A stretch of 64,000 nucleotides of DNA from Actinomadura viridilutea. GTDB lineage: Bacteria > Actinomycetota > Actinomycetes > Streptosporangiales > Streptosporangiaceae. The notes under the pieces are model-generated. The model worked only from the letters and a program-made list of their open reading frames with translations, had not been told where the DNA came from and searched no databases. The DNA is taken from contig PVNI01000001.1 in NCBI GenBank assembly GCA_003001795.1, positions 558,001-622,000 on the forward strand, in the 5' to 3' direction. Positions 53,351 to 61,715 of the stretch are shown in pieces (the first letter of the stretch is position 1; each line of letters starts with the position of its first letter). A program made the translations under genes and the position numbers.

Positions 53351-54229
53351 GTGCGAGGCAGGGGTTTCGTCGTCCTCGCGGTTCTCGGGCTGATGTTCGC
53401 CGCGGGGTGCGGCCCGGCCCCGTCCTATCGCGCCGGACCGGCCGGGGCGAAGGACGCCGACGGCGGCCCTGACGACGCGGGCCCGTCCGCCTCATCAGCC
53501 GGGCCAGGACGGGGGTCGTCCTCACCCTCCGCTTCGGAGGGGAACGAGGCGTCCGCGGAACAGCACGACCCCGGCCCGTCGATGCCGGCCACGCCCGAGC
53601 CGCGTCCGCGAAGGCTGCATTCCCCGGTCGACTGCTCGGTGGTCAAGTGCGTGGCGCTGACGTTCGACGACGGACCCGGCCCCTATACCGGCCGCCTGCT
53701 CGACGAGCTGCGGGCCGCCGACGTGCGCGCCACCTTCTTCCTCCTCGGGCAGAACGTGGCCGGGCACCGCCGCCTCGTGCGCCGCATGGTGCGCGAGGGG
53801 CACGAGGTGGGCAATCACAGCTGGTCCCATCCCGACCTGACCACGCTGCCGTCCGGGGAGGTGCGGGCGCAGGTGCTGCGGACCCAGCGGGCCGTCGAGG
53901 AGGCCGCCGGGGTCGCGCCCGTCCTGTTCCGCCCGCCGTACGGGGCGATCGACGCGCGGGTGGCGCGCACCGTCGGCATGCCCATGATCCTGTGGAGCGT
54001 CGACTCGCTGGACTGGCTGCACCGCGACGTCCGCCGCAACATCGTCGTCGGGGTCCGCAGGCCCCGGTCGGGCGGCATCGTGCTGTTCCACGACATCCAC
54101 CGGCCCAGCGTCGCCGCCGTGCCGACCATCCTGGAGGGGCTGAAACGGCGCGGCTTCACCTTCGTCACCGTCTCGGAGCTGTTTGAAGGACGCCGCCTCG
54201 CGCCCGGCCGCCGGTACGCCGAACGCTGA
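53351..54229 (+). CDS. Polysaccharide deacetylase (NodB domain) lipoprotein
   Basis: The 292-residue protein has a lipobox (LMFAAGC, Cys ~20), a disordered Ser/Pro/Asp-rich spacer (~25-90), and a NodB domain: LTFDDGPGPYT (catalytic Asp, metal Asp), HEVGNHSWSHPDL (zinc His), FRPPYGAID, WSVDSLDW and VLFHDIH. It should deacetylate a wall polymer outside the cell. The start is GTG 53351. Confidence 0.9.
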   Translation: MRGRGFVVLAVLGLMFAAGCGPAPSYRAGPAGAKDADGGPDDAGPSASSAGPGRGSSSPSASEGNEASAEQHDPGPSMPATPEPRPRRLHSPVDCSVVKCVALTFDDGPGPYTGRLLDELRAADVRATFFLLGQNVAGHRRLVRRMVREGHEVGNHSWSHPDLTTLPSGEVRAQVLRTQRAVEEAAGVAPVLFRPPYGAIDARVARTVGMPMILWSVDSLDWLHRDVRRNIVVGVRRPRSGGIVLFHDIHRPSVAAVPTILEGLKRRGFTFVTVSELFEGRRLAPGRRYAER

Positions 54230-54258
54230 GCCCGCGCCTTCCTGCCCGCGGGCGCCGT

Positions 54259-54510
54259 TCAGGCGCGACGGCCGCGCCGGGGCGGGGGAGCGGGCGGGAC
54301 GACCTTGGCGGCCACCACGATGTCCTCGGGCACCTCGACCACCTCGCCGTGCCGCCGGCGGACCCGCAGCAGCCGACCGGACCACGATTCCAGGATGCCC
54401 ACCACGTCGCTGTACTCCCCGGTGGGCAGCCGACGGCGCAGCGAGATCCGCTGCCCCGCGTCGGCCGGTGTGATCGACACCAGCGGCCGCGCGGCGCGAC
54501 GGTCTGACAT
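54259..54510 (-). CDS. Stand-alone SH3-like domain of a GNAT-family protein
   Basis: The 83-residue product (MSDRRAARPLVSITPADAGQ to GRRA) matches, from memory, only the N-terminal domain of the Rv0428c-type GNAT proteins: GQRISLRRRLPTGEYSDVVG, RRRHGEVVEVPEDIVVAAK. The acetyltransferase domain that normally follows is absent, and the next gene runs toward it from the other side. It may be a truncated relic or a regulatory fragment. It is divergent from fdxA, as the full-length gene often is. Confidence 0.6.
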   Translation of the reverse strand: MSDRRAARPLVSITPADAGQRISLRRRLPTGEYSDVVGILESWSGRLLRVRRRHGEVVEVPEDIVVAAKVVPPAPPPRRGRRA

Positions 54511-54623
54511 GTGAGGCCCCCCATGTCGAATCGACTACGCCGTGGTGGCAATACTATTCACAGCGAGCTTGCGGTGAGCCGTGGCGTACGGCGGGGCCGA
54601 AGGATCCGAGAGGAGTCACGAAC

Positions 54624-54947
54624 GTGACCTACGTCATCGCGCAGCCCTGCGTGGACGTGCTCGACAAGGCGTGCGTCGAGGAGTGCCCTGTCGACTGCAT
54701 CTACGAGGGGAAGCGAATGCTGTACATTCACCCCGACGAGTGCGTCGACTGCGGTGCGTGCGAGCCGGTCTGCCCGGTGGAGGCCATCTACTACGAGGAC
54801 GACACGCCGGAGCAGTGGAAGGACTTCTACAAGGCGAACGTGGAGTTCTTCGACGAGCTCGGCTCGCCGGGCGGCGCGTCCAAGGTCGGCAAGATCGACA
54901 GGGACCACCCGATCGTGGCCGCCCTGCCCCCGCAGAACCAGGAGTAG
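54624..54947 (+). CDS. fdxA: 7Fe ferredoxin
   Basis: The 107-residue protein has two iron-sulfur motifs: CVDVLDKACVEECPVDCIYE and CVDCGACEPVCPVEAIYYE. The first cluster is 3Fe-4S and the second 4Fe-4S, as in actinomycete FdxA. It carries electrons for P450s and other enzymes. GAGAGGAG upstream supports the GTG at 54624. It is followed by dapC on the same strand, the usual actinomycete order. Confidence 0.93.
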   Translation: MTYVIAQPCVDVLDKACVEECPVDCIYEGKRMLYIHPDECVDCGACEPVCPVEAIYYEDDTPEQWKDFYKANVEFFDELGSPGGASKVGKIDRDHPIVAALPPQNQE

Positions 54948-55267
54948 GACCCGCCGACGACGGCGTGCCCCCGACCGAGGCCGGGGATCCCTGCGCCGTG
55001 GCGAGCCCGTGAGCCCGCCGTTCCGCCGGAAACGCAGCGCCCGTCCGGGGACGGACCCCTGAGGACCCCTGACGCGGGGGCCGGGGGCGGCCCCGTCGTG
55101 TGCGCGGCACCGGCGCCGATTGCGTACGCTCAAGGCCGTGGCCCGGACGTCGGGCCACGGCCTTCACGCTTCCCGGACGCGTGTCCTCCCGCGTGTCGGG
55201 TGCATGCGTCCGCCGAACTCGTCGGATGATCGTGACCGTCCGACCACCTGCGCAGAACGGAGCATCA
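54948..55267. promoter_or_regulatory. fdxA-dapC gap with dapC promoter and leader hairpin
   Basis: I see no gene. A TACGCT box (55125-55130) is followed by a perfect 14-bp hairpin (arms 55132-55145 and 55151-55164, 5-base loop). A weaker GGGGCC...GGCCCC hairpin (~55076-55094) precedes it and may end the fdxA message. Confidence 0.5.
55132..55164 (+). promoter_or_regulatory. 14-bp leader hairpin before dapC
   Basis: The perfect stem with a 5-base loop starts at or near the expected dapC transcription start. It could be a terminator of fdxA or a stabilising/attenuating 5' structure of dapC; no U-tract follows. Confidence 0.45.
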
Positions 55268-56362
55268 GTGGTGTTCACGCTGCCGGACTTCCCGTGGGAT
55301 CGGCTGCAGCCCTACCGGGAGCGCGCCCGGGCGCACCCCGGCGGGATCGTCGACCTGTCCGTCGGCACGCCCGTGGACCCCACGCCCGAGCCCGTGCGCG
55401 CGGCGCTGGCCGCGGCGGCGGACGCCCCCGGCTACCCGCAGACCTACGGGACCCCGCGGCTGCGCGAGGCCGTCGCGGGCTGGCTGCGGCGCCGCCTCGG
55501 GGTGACCGGGGCGGACCCCGACGCGGTGCTGCCGGTGATCGGCACCAAGGAACTGGTGGCGTGGCTGCCGACCCTGCTCGGCGCGGGCCCCGGCGACCGG
55601 GTCGTCTTCCCCGAACTGGCCTACCCGACCTACGACGTGGGCGCGCGCCTGGCCGGCGCCGAGCCGGTGCCCGCCGACGGGCTGCTGTCCCTCGGCCCCG
55701 TCAACCCGAAGATCGTCTGGGTCAACTCCCCGTCCAACCCGACCGGCAAGGTGCTGCCCGTCGAGCACCTGCGCAAGGTGGTGGCCTGGGCGCGCGGACG
55801 CGGCGCGATCGTCGTCAGCGACGAGTGCTACCTGGAGTTCGGCTGGGACCCCGACCCCGAGCGGCGGCCGGTGTCGATCCTGCACCCCGACGTGTGCGAG
55901 GGCTCGCACGAGGGGCTGCTGGCGGTCAACTCGCTGTCCAAGCGCTCCAACATGGCGGGCTACCGGGCCGGGATCGTCACCGGCGACCCGGCGCTGGTCA
56001 AGCGGCTGCTGGAGGTCCGCAAGCACGCCGGGATGATCGTCCCCGCGCCGGTGCAGGCCGCGATGATCGCCGCGTTCGAGGACGACGCGCACGTCGACGC
56101 CCAGCGCGAGCGCTACGCCCGCCGCCGCGCCGTCCTGCGCGAGGCGTTCGAACGCCACGGCTTCCGCATCGACCACTCCGAGGCGTCCCTCTACCTGTGG
56201 GCCACCCGCGACGAGCCCTGCTGGGACACCGTCGCGTACCTGGCCGACCTCGGCATCCTCGTCGGCCCCGGCGACTTCTACGGGCCGGGCGGCGCCCGGC
56301 ACGTCCGCATCGCCTTCACCGCCACGGACGAACGCGTCGCCGCCGCGGCCTCCCGCCTCTGA
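55268..56362 (+). CDS. dapC: N-succinyldiaminopimelate aminotransferase
   Basis: The 364-residue class I aminotransferase is the DapC of the succinylase DAP/lysine pathway. The PLP Lys is in NSLSKRSNMAGYRAG, the substrate Arg in ARHVRIAF, and the opening FTLPDFPWDRLQPY is typical. dapD and dapE follow in the same window (60.9-62.8 kb), completing the succinylase steps. The start is GTG 55268 or GTG 55271, with CGGAG a few bases upstream. It follows fdxA. Confidence 0.92.
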   Translation: MVFTLPDFPWDRLQPYRERARAHPGGIVDLSVGTPVDPTPEPVRAALAAAADAPGYPQTYGTPRLREAVAGWLRRRLGVTGADPDAVLPVIGTKELVAWLPTLLGAGPGDRVVFPELAYPTYDVGARLAGAEPVPADGLLSLGPVNPKIVWVNSPSNPTGKVLPVEHLRKVVAWARGRGAIVVSDECYLEFGWDPDPERRPVSILHPDVCEGSHEGLLAVNSLSKRSNMAGYRAGIVTGDPALVKRLLEVRKHAGMIVPAPVQAAMIAAFEDDAHVDAQRERYARRRAVLREAFERHGFRIDHSEASLYLWATRDEPCWDTVAYLADLGILVGPGDFYGPGGARHVRIAFTATDERVAAAASRL

Positions 56363-56413
56363 CCCGCGCCCCCACGCGCGTCGGCGCGTGACCCCGGCGG
56401 TGCCGGTGGACGC

Positions 56414-57118
56414 TCACACGGTCTTGCGGATGGTGTCGTCGACGGCGCGGCGGAACGCGGTCACCAGCGACTGGATCACCAGCGGTTTGAGCCTGCCCGC
56501 CAGCTCGATCAGCCGCCGCCGCTCGTCCGGCGGACGGCCGCGCTCCCGGTAGGGGCGGACGACCGTGTCCTGGAACACCTGCTGCAGCTCCTCGGCCAGC
56601 GCCCGGGTGTGCCGTTCGACGGCCTGATGCGTGGCCAGCAGCGTCTCCATCGGCATCGCCAGGTCGGCCAGCTCCGCGCCGACGCCGAGCAGCGCGGGGC
56701 TCACGATGCGCACCCTGCCGTCCCCCGCCGGTTCGACCACCCCGAGCGCCTGCAGCCGTCGGAGCGCGTCGTCGTCCAGCCGCCGCCCCGTCCGCCGGTC
56801 CAGCTCGTGCCGGTCGACCTCCTCGGGGGCCTCCGGAGCCCACGGCGACAGCAGCGCCCGGTGCAGCGCCAGGTCCTCGGGCGAGGCGTCGTCGGGCAGC
56901 CGCGCCAGGTGCCGTTCGATCGCCGCCAGCGTCAGGCCCAGCGACTGCAGCTCCCGGATCAGCTCCAGCCGGGCCAGGTGGACGGGCCCGTACAGGCCGG
57001 TGCGGCCGCGCAGTCGGGGCGGCGGCAGCAGGCCGCGACCGGCGTAGAAGCGCACCGTGCGCACGGTGAGCCCGGCGCGCGCCGCCAGCTCGTCGACCGT
57101 CAGCTCCTGGTCGTCCAC
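56414..57118 (-). CDS. MerR-family transcription regulator
   Basis: The 234-residue regulator has a MerR winged helix at the N-terminus (LTVDELAARAGLTVRTVRFY and a GRTGLYGPVHLARLELI wing) and a helical C-terminal sensing region without a Cys metal site. The GTG at 57118 leaves an 86-base gap to the acyl-CoA dehydrogenase gene, where a palindrome is placed to act on both promoters. Such MerR proteins next to acyl-CoA dehydrogenases sense acyl-CoA or related ligands; that is inferred. Confidence 0.87.
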   Translation of the reverse strand: MDDQELTVDELAARAGLTVRTVRFYAGRGLLPPPRLRGRTGLYGPVHLARLELIRELQSLGLTLAAIERHLARLPDDASPEDLALHRALLSPWAPEAPEEVDRHELDRRTGRRLDDDALRRLQALGVVEPAGDGRVRIVSPALLGVGAELADLAMPMETLLATHQAVERHTRALAEELQQVFQDTVVRPYRERGRPPDERRRLIELAGRLKPLVIQSLVTAFRRAVDDTIRKTV

Positions 57119-57136
57119 CGTCCGGCCCCTCCCCCT

Positions 57137-57159
57137 ATGTGACAGTTCCAGTGTTACAT
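57137..57159. promoter_or_regulatory. Inverted-repeat operator between merR-type gene and acyl-CoA dehydrogenase
   Basis: ATGTGACA-N7-TGTTACAT (23 bp) pairs over 7 of 8 positions in the arms. It lies 18 bases from the MerR start and 45 bases from the dehydrogenase start, the position of an autoregulating MerR operator. Confidence 0.6.
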
Positions 57160-57204
57160 TGAACGGGGATCAGCAAGCACTTATCGAGGGAGCCGGGGAC
57201 AGCG

Positions 57205-58347
57205 ATGGCGCGCGACATCTTCACCGAGGAGCACGAGGCGTTCCGCGACGTGGTGCGGTCGTTCATCGCCAAGGAGATCGCCCCCTACCACGAGCAGTGG
57301 GAGCGGGACGGCGTCGTCTCCCGCGACGTCTGGCTCGCCGCCGGGCGGCAGGGCCTGCTCGGCATCGAGGTCCCCGAGGAGTACGGGGGCGGCGGCAACC
57401 CCGACTACCGCTTCTACGTCGTCCTCAACGAGGAGCTGGCCCGCGCGGGCGTGACCGGGCCGGGCTTCGCCGTGCACAACGACATCAACGGCTCCTACCT
57501 GCTGCGCCTGACCACCGAGGAGCAGAAGCGCCGCTGGCTGCCCGGCTACTGCTCCGGCGAGATCATCACCGCGATCGCGATGACCGAGCCCGCCGCCGGC
57601 TCAGACCTGCAGGGCATCCGCACCACCGCGATCCGCGACGGCGACGCCTACGTCCTCAACGGCTCCAAGACCTTCATCTCCAACGGCATCCTCGCCGACC
57701 TGGTCATCGTCGTCGCCAAGACCGACCCGTCCGCCGGGCACAAGGGCGTCAGCCTCCTCGTCGTCGAACGCGGCATGGAGGGCTTCGAACGCGGCCGCAA
57801 CCTGGAGAAGGTCGGCATGCACGCCCAGGACACCGCCGAGCTGTTCTTCAACGACGTGCGGGTGCCCAAGGAGAACCTCCTCGGCGAGGAGGGCATGGGC
57901 TTCATCTACCTGATGCAGAACCTGGCCCGCGAACGCCTGTCCATCGGCGTCGGCGCGCAGGCCGCCGCGGAGGCAGCGTTCGAGCAGACCCTGGAGTACT
58001 GCCGCACCCGCGAGGCTTTCGGCCGTCCCATCGGCAAGTTCCAGTACAACCGCTTCACCCTCGCCGAGATGAAGACCGAACTCACCGTCACCCGCAGCTT
58101 CACCGACGAATGCATCGCCAAGGAATCGCGCGGCGAACTGACCGCCGAAGAGGCGGCGATGCTCAAGTACTGGAACACCGAACTGCTCAAGCGCGTCGTC
58201 GACCGGTGCGTCCAGCTCCACGGCGGATACGGTTACATGACCGAATATCCGATCGCCAAGGCCTACCAGGACGTGCGCATTCAAACCATCTTCGGCGGCA
58301 CCACCGAAATCATGAAGGAAATCATCGGGCGCTCCCTCGGCGTGTGA
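57205..58347 (+). CDS. Acyl-CoA dehydrogenase
   Basis: The 380-residue flavoprotein has IAMTEPAAGSDLQG and NGSKTFISNG (FAD binding), the signature QLHGGYGYM, and the catalytic Glu region IFGGTTEIMKEIIGRSLGV. It introduces the 2,3 double bond into an acyl-CoA in beta-oxidation or branched-chain breakdown. It is transcribed divergently from a MerR regulator with an operator between them. ATG at 57205. Confidence 0.93.
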   Translation: MARDIFTEEHEAFRDVVRSFIAKEIAPYHEQWERDGVVSRDVWLAAGRQGLLGIEVPEEYGGGGNPDYRFYVVLNEELARAGVTGPGFAVHNDINGSYLLRLTTEEQKRRWLPGYCSGEIITAIAMTEPAAGSDLQGIRTTAIRDGDAYVLNGSKTFISNGILADLVIVVAKTDPSAGHKGVSLLVVERGMEGFERGRNLEKVGMHAQDTAELFFNDVRVPKENLLGEEGMGFIYLMQNLARERLSIGVGAQAAAEAAFEQTLEYCRTREAFGRPIGKFQYNRFTLAEMKTELTVTRSFTDECIAKESRGELTAEEAAMLKYWNTELLKRVVDRCVQLHGGYGYMTEYPIAKAYQDVRIQTIFGGTTEIMKEIIGRSLGV

Positions 58348-58357
58348 CGCCGGGTGA

Positions 58358-59182
58358 TCAGGGCTTGCGGCAGACCGCCCCGTACACGTCGACGTCCTCC
58401 GGTTCGCCGAAGGCGGTGGATTCCGGCCGCCACTTCAGGCACGACACCTGCCCCGGCTCGATGAGCTCCAGCCCTTCGTAGAGCTCGGCGAGCTGGGCGG
58501 GTTCGCGCAGCACATAGGGCACGGCGCCGGTGTCGTCGTATTCCTGCTGCGCCTTCTTCAGCGCCTCGCCCTGCACCTCGTACGTGCCGTCGTAGTGGAT
58601 GAAGAAGCTGCCGGGGCAGAGGGCGTCCAGCAGGCGCCGCACGATCGCCTTGGCCTCGTCCCAGTCCTCGATGTGGCCGAGGATGCCCATCAGCATGAGC
58701 GCGACCGGCTTGCTGAAATCCAGGGTCTTGGCCGCCTCGGCGAGGATCGTGTCCGGTTCGCGCAGGTCCGCCTCCACGTAGGTGGTGACGCCCTCGGGAG
58801 TGGTGTTGGTCAGCAGCGCCTCGGCGTGCACGAGCACCAGCGGATCGTTGTCGACATAGACGATCTTCGACTCGGGGGCGACGCGCTGGGCGACCTCGTG
58901 CGTGTTGTCCATGGTCGGCAGCCCGGTGCCGATGTCGAGGAACTGGCGCACGCCCTCCTCGGCCGCGACGTACCGCACCGCGCGGGTCAGGAAGACCCGG
59001 GACGCCCGCGCCATGTCGACGACCCCTGGCGCCAGCTCCCGATACCGGTCGCCGGCCTCCCTGTCCACCGGGTAGTTGTCCTTGCCGCCGAGCCAGTAGT
59101 TCCAGATCCGCGCCGAATGCGGCACGGACGTGTCGATCCTGGAGGACGGCGGCAGGTCGGAGCCTGATGCGCGTTCCGTCAT
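58358..59182 (-). CDS. SAM-dependent methyltransferase, DUF574 (SAV2177) family
   Basis: The 274-residue protein has the family opening SVPHSARIWNYWLGGKDNYP, the SAM motif FLDIGTGLPTMDNTHEVA, IVYVDNDPLVLVHAEALL and LMLMGILGHIED. These actinomycete methyltransferases are numerous and mostly of unknown substrate, often near regulatory genes. AGGAG nine bases before ATG 59182 fixes the start; a longer TTG start at 59191 is less likely. Confidence 0.9.
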   Translation of the reverse strand: MTERASGSDLPPSSRIDTSVPHSARIWNYWLGGKDNYPVDREAGDRYRELAPGVVDMARASRVFLTRAVRYVAAEEGVRQFLDIGTGLPTMDNTHEVAQRVAPESKIVYVDNDPLVLVHAEALLTNTTPEGVTTYVEADLREPDTILAEAAKTLDFSKPVALMLMGILGHIEDWDEAKAIVRRLLDALCPGSFFIHYDGTYEVQGEALKKAQQEYDDTGAVPYVLREPAQLAELYEGLELIEPGQVSCLKWRPESTAFGEPEDVDVYGAVCRKP

Positions 59183-59552
59183 GGGGCCCAACTCCTACTG
59201 TGCGGTTGTCAATGGCGCGATGGTACTTCTCTCGCAATAGCTGACATAGCATCCACGCCCGGCGATTTCGAGTGCGGAAGAACGGTCGACTTCCCACTGG
59301 TCGAGCGCTCGGCGCCCTGTCAGGTTCCATTCGCGTCGCCGTCGCCTGAGATATCAGCGGATAAGTCCTGAAAGTGCGTGCTGTCTATGTCAGAGCCAAC
59401 TCGGCAAGGCGGCCTTCGGTGATGAATGTCAAGTGCCGGGGATGCGTGACCGTCGGGACTCGACGGCCGCCCCCCGGCGCCGAAGGCGTCGTGGCGTGCA
59501 GCGCCGCGAGGACGGGGGCTGGAGCGTCACCGGGGGACCGCCGACAGGCGGG
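59183..59552. other. 370-bp spacer; toxin gene expected here but not found
   Basis: No complete gene is visible. The left 200 bases are AT-richer and probably hold the methyltransferase promoter. On the minus strand, right after the antitoxin, ATGACCCGC opens a frame that stops after eight codons. A PIN-type toxin would be expected there, and no PIN motifs are visible. Confidence 0.5.
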
Positions 59553-59834
59553 TCATGCCGTGCTCGGCCCCTGCTGCTGCTCGCGGGCCCTCCTCAGCAG
59601 ATCCCGCTTCGCCTGGATCTCTTCGTCGCTGATCGGTCCGTGCTCGGCCTCCGCGACGCTGATGAGCTCGTCGAGGTTGTCCCGTTCGAACCGGCGGGCC
59701 GCGGCCGCCGCGACCGCGCCCAGGCCAACATAGGCGGACAACCCCGACGGTCCGCTGCGGGCGCGAGCCGCCTCGGCGATGTCGCGGGGCAACGTGATCG
59801 AGTACTTCCGAGTGGGCTCGCGCATGCTGCCCAT
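59553..59834 (-). CDS. Antitoxin-like ribbon-helix-helix protein without a toxin partner
   Basis: The 93-residue protein opens RKYSITLPRDIAEAARARSG, a ribbon-helix-helix strand, and continues LSAYVGLGAVAAAAARRFE and AEHGPISDEEIQAKRDLL, the pattern of actinomycete VapB-type antitoxins. Its C-terminal part would wrap a VapC toxin. No PIN-domain gene follows. ATG 59834 follows AGAGG; ATGs at 59825 and 59846 are alternatives. Confidence 0.7.
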   Translation of the reverse strand: MGSMREPTRKYSITLPRDIAEAARARSGPSGLSAYVGLGAVAAAAARRFERDNLDELISVAEAEHGPISDEEIQAKRDLLRRAREQQQGPSTA

Positions 59835-59934
59835 GCCGCCTCTCATGCCACCACCGGCCGGAGGGGGCCGACTCGCAGTGCTCGGACGTCGCCGACGGTG
59901 AGGGACGACGGTGAGGGCTGGGCGGGCCGGGGCG

Positions 59935-60852
59935 TCAGCGGATGATGACCTTGTCGGAGGGGGCCTTGGCGTCGCCGGTCCAGCCGTCGTGGCCCTCGTC
60001 GACGGTCCAGTGCTTGCCGTCGTACCTGATCTCCGTCAGGCCGTACATCTGGGCGTGGGTGACCGCCCACGAGGCCACCGCCCACCCGAGGCGGGGGGTG
60101 GTCACGCGGATCGCGTCGAAGTCGCGGGCGCTCGCGTTGGCGTGCCCGCCGCCCAGCAGGCGCGGCGGCGTGTCGACCTGCAGGCGGCTGCCGAAGGCGC
60201 GGCGCATCTCGCGGATCGCCTCGGCGCGGCGCGGGGCGGTGCGCTTGTCGGGCGAGAACCAGCAGCGCACCGCCGCCGGCTCCCGGCCGGTGAACGCCCG
60301 CGCCAGCAGCTTGCCGTCCGGCTCGTGCTGGGCGTAGGCGCGGCCGTCGGCGCTGCGCTGCACCCGCTGGGCGGCGTCGTGCAGGTCGCGGTCCAGATAG
60401 TCCTTCACCTTGACCAGCGCGTCGAAGAACTTGCTGGTGGACTGCACCGGGTCGCGCAGCTTGTCGGGGGTGCCCCAGCCCTGGGACGGGCGCTGCTGGA
60501 ACATGCCGACCGAGTCGCGGTCGCCGTAGGGCAGGTTGCGGATGTGCGACTCCTGGATCGCGGTGGCGTAGGCGATCACCGCCGCGCGCTCGGGCAGCTG
60601 CTTGCGGTACGCCACCGCGGCGATGGTGGCGGCGTTGGCGGCCTGCTCGAGGTCGAGCGGCTTCTTGCCCAGCGTCGTGCGCACCTCGCAGTTGGAACCG
60701 TGCAGGTAGGGGCGGACCCGCGAGTACAGCGCGTACCCGCCCGCGGCCAGCCCCACGACGACCACCAGCGTGACGGTGGCCCAGCGCCACCGCGTGGTCT
60801 TCAACCTCCTCGCCCATGCGGTCACGCGTCGACCGTACCGGGGAATGGCCAC
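59935..60852 (-). CDS. Membrane-anchored lysozyme-like cell-wall protein
   Basis: About 305 residues with one N-terminal transmembrane helix (~26-45) after a basic region. The outer part has AATIAAVAYRKQLPERA and the block IQESHIRNLPYGDRDSVGMF followed by QQRPSQGWGT, a lysozyme/transglycosylase-like pattern with Glu in IQESH as the candidate acid. The C-terminal ~120 residues are not recognised. It is divergent from dapD. Starts at 60864 (TTG), 60852 (GTG) and 60825 (GTG) are all possible; 60852 is used. Confidence 0.75.
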   Translation of the reverse strand: MAIPRYGRRVTAWARRLKTTRWRWATVTLVVVVGLAAGGYALYSRVRPYLHGSNCEVRTTLGKKPLDLEQAANAATIAAVAYRKQLPERAAVIAYATAIQESHIRNLPYGDRDSVGMFQQRPSQGWGTPDKLRDPVQSTSKFFDALVKVKDYLDRDLHDAAQRVQRSADGRAYAQHEPDGKLLARAFTGREPAAVRCWFSPDKRTAPRRAEAIREMRRAFGSRLQVDTPPRLLGGGHANASARDFDAIRVTTPRLGWAVASWAVTHAQMYGLTEIRYDGKHWTVDEGHDGWTGDAKAPSDKVIIR

Positions 60853-60869
60853 CAGTAAGCTCAAGAGCC

Positions 60870-61706
60870 ATGACCCAAACGTTCACCAGCCCGATCTCCG
60901 GCGTCATCGACGAGCTGTGGGAGCGGCGAGCCGACCTTTCTCCGGAGGACTCCGAGGCCCGCGCGGCCATCGTGGAGGCCGTCGACCTGATCGACACCGG
61001 GCGGGCCCGGGTCGCCCAGGTGGACCCGGAGAGCGACGAGGTCGTCGTCGACGAGCGCGCCAAGCGGGCGATCCTGCTCAGCTTCAAGGTGCTCGGCATG
61101 GTGCGGTCGCAGGTGGGCGACTTCCAGTACCACGACCGGATCCCGCTGAAGAGCCGCCTGGACGGCGTGCGCGTGGTGCCCGGCGCGATCGCCCGCTGGG
61201 GCTCCTACCTCGCGCCCGGCGTGGTGCTCATGCCGTCGTTCACCAACATCGGCGCCTACGTCGACTCCGGCACCATGGTCGACACGTGGGCGACGGTGGG
61301 CTCGTGCGCGCAGATCGGCAAGAACGTCCACCTGTCCGGCGGCGTGGGCATCGGCGGCGTGCTGGAGCCGCCGAACGCGGTGCCGGTGGTCATCGAGGAC
61401 GGGGCCATGATCGGCAGCCGGTCGATGATCGTCGAGGGGGCCCGCGTCGGCAAGGGCGCGGTGGTCGGCTCCGGGACGAACCTGTCGGCGTCCATGCCGG
61501 TCATCGACGTGGAGACGGGCGAGGAGATCAGCCGCGGCCGCATCCCCGACTGGTGCGTGGCCGTCGGCGGCACCCGGATCAAGGAGTTCAAGGGCGGCAC
61601 GTTCGGCCTGCCCGCCGTGCTCGTCCTCAAGCGGCTGGAGCCGGGGCAGCGGCACGACAAGGCCGAGCTGAACGACATCCTGCGCGACCACGGCATCAAC
61701 ACCTGA
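60870..61706 (+). CDS. dapD: Tetrahydrodipicolinate N-succinyltransferase
   Basis: The 278-residue enzyme transfers succinyl from succinyl-CoA to tetrahydrodipicolinate, the entry to the succinylase DAP pathway. The left-handed beta-helix is visible in repeated hexapeptides (VLMPSFTNIGAYVDSGTMVD, VGKGAVVGSGTNL). LSGGVGIGGVLEPPN is typical of the actinomycete group. TAAGCT (60856-60861) is eight bases before ATG 60870, so the mRNA is probably leaderless. dapE follows after nine bases. Confidence 0.93.
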   Translation: MTQTFTSPISGVIDELWERRADLSPEDSEARAAIVEAVDLIDTGRARVAQVDPESDEVVVDERAKRAILLSFKVLGMVRSQVGDFQYHDRIPLKSRLDGVRVVPGAIARWGSYLAPGVVLMPSFTNIGAYVDSGTMVDTWATVGSCAQIGKNVHLSGGVGIGGVLEPPNAVPVVIEDGAMIGSRSMIVEGARVGKGAVVGSGTNLSASMPVIDVETGEEISRGRIPDWCVAVGGTRIKEFKGGTFGLPAVLVLKRLEPGQRHDKAELNDILRDHGINT

Positions 61707-61715
61707 GGACGGGGC

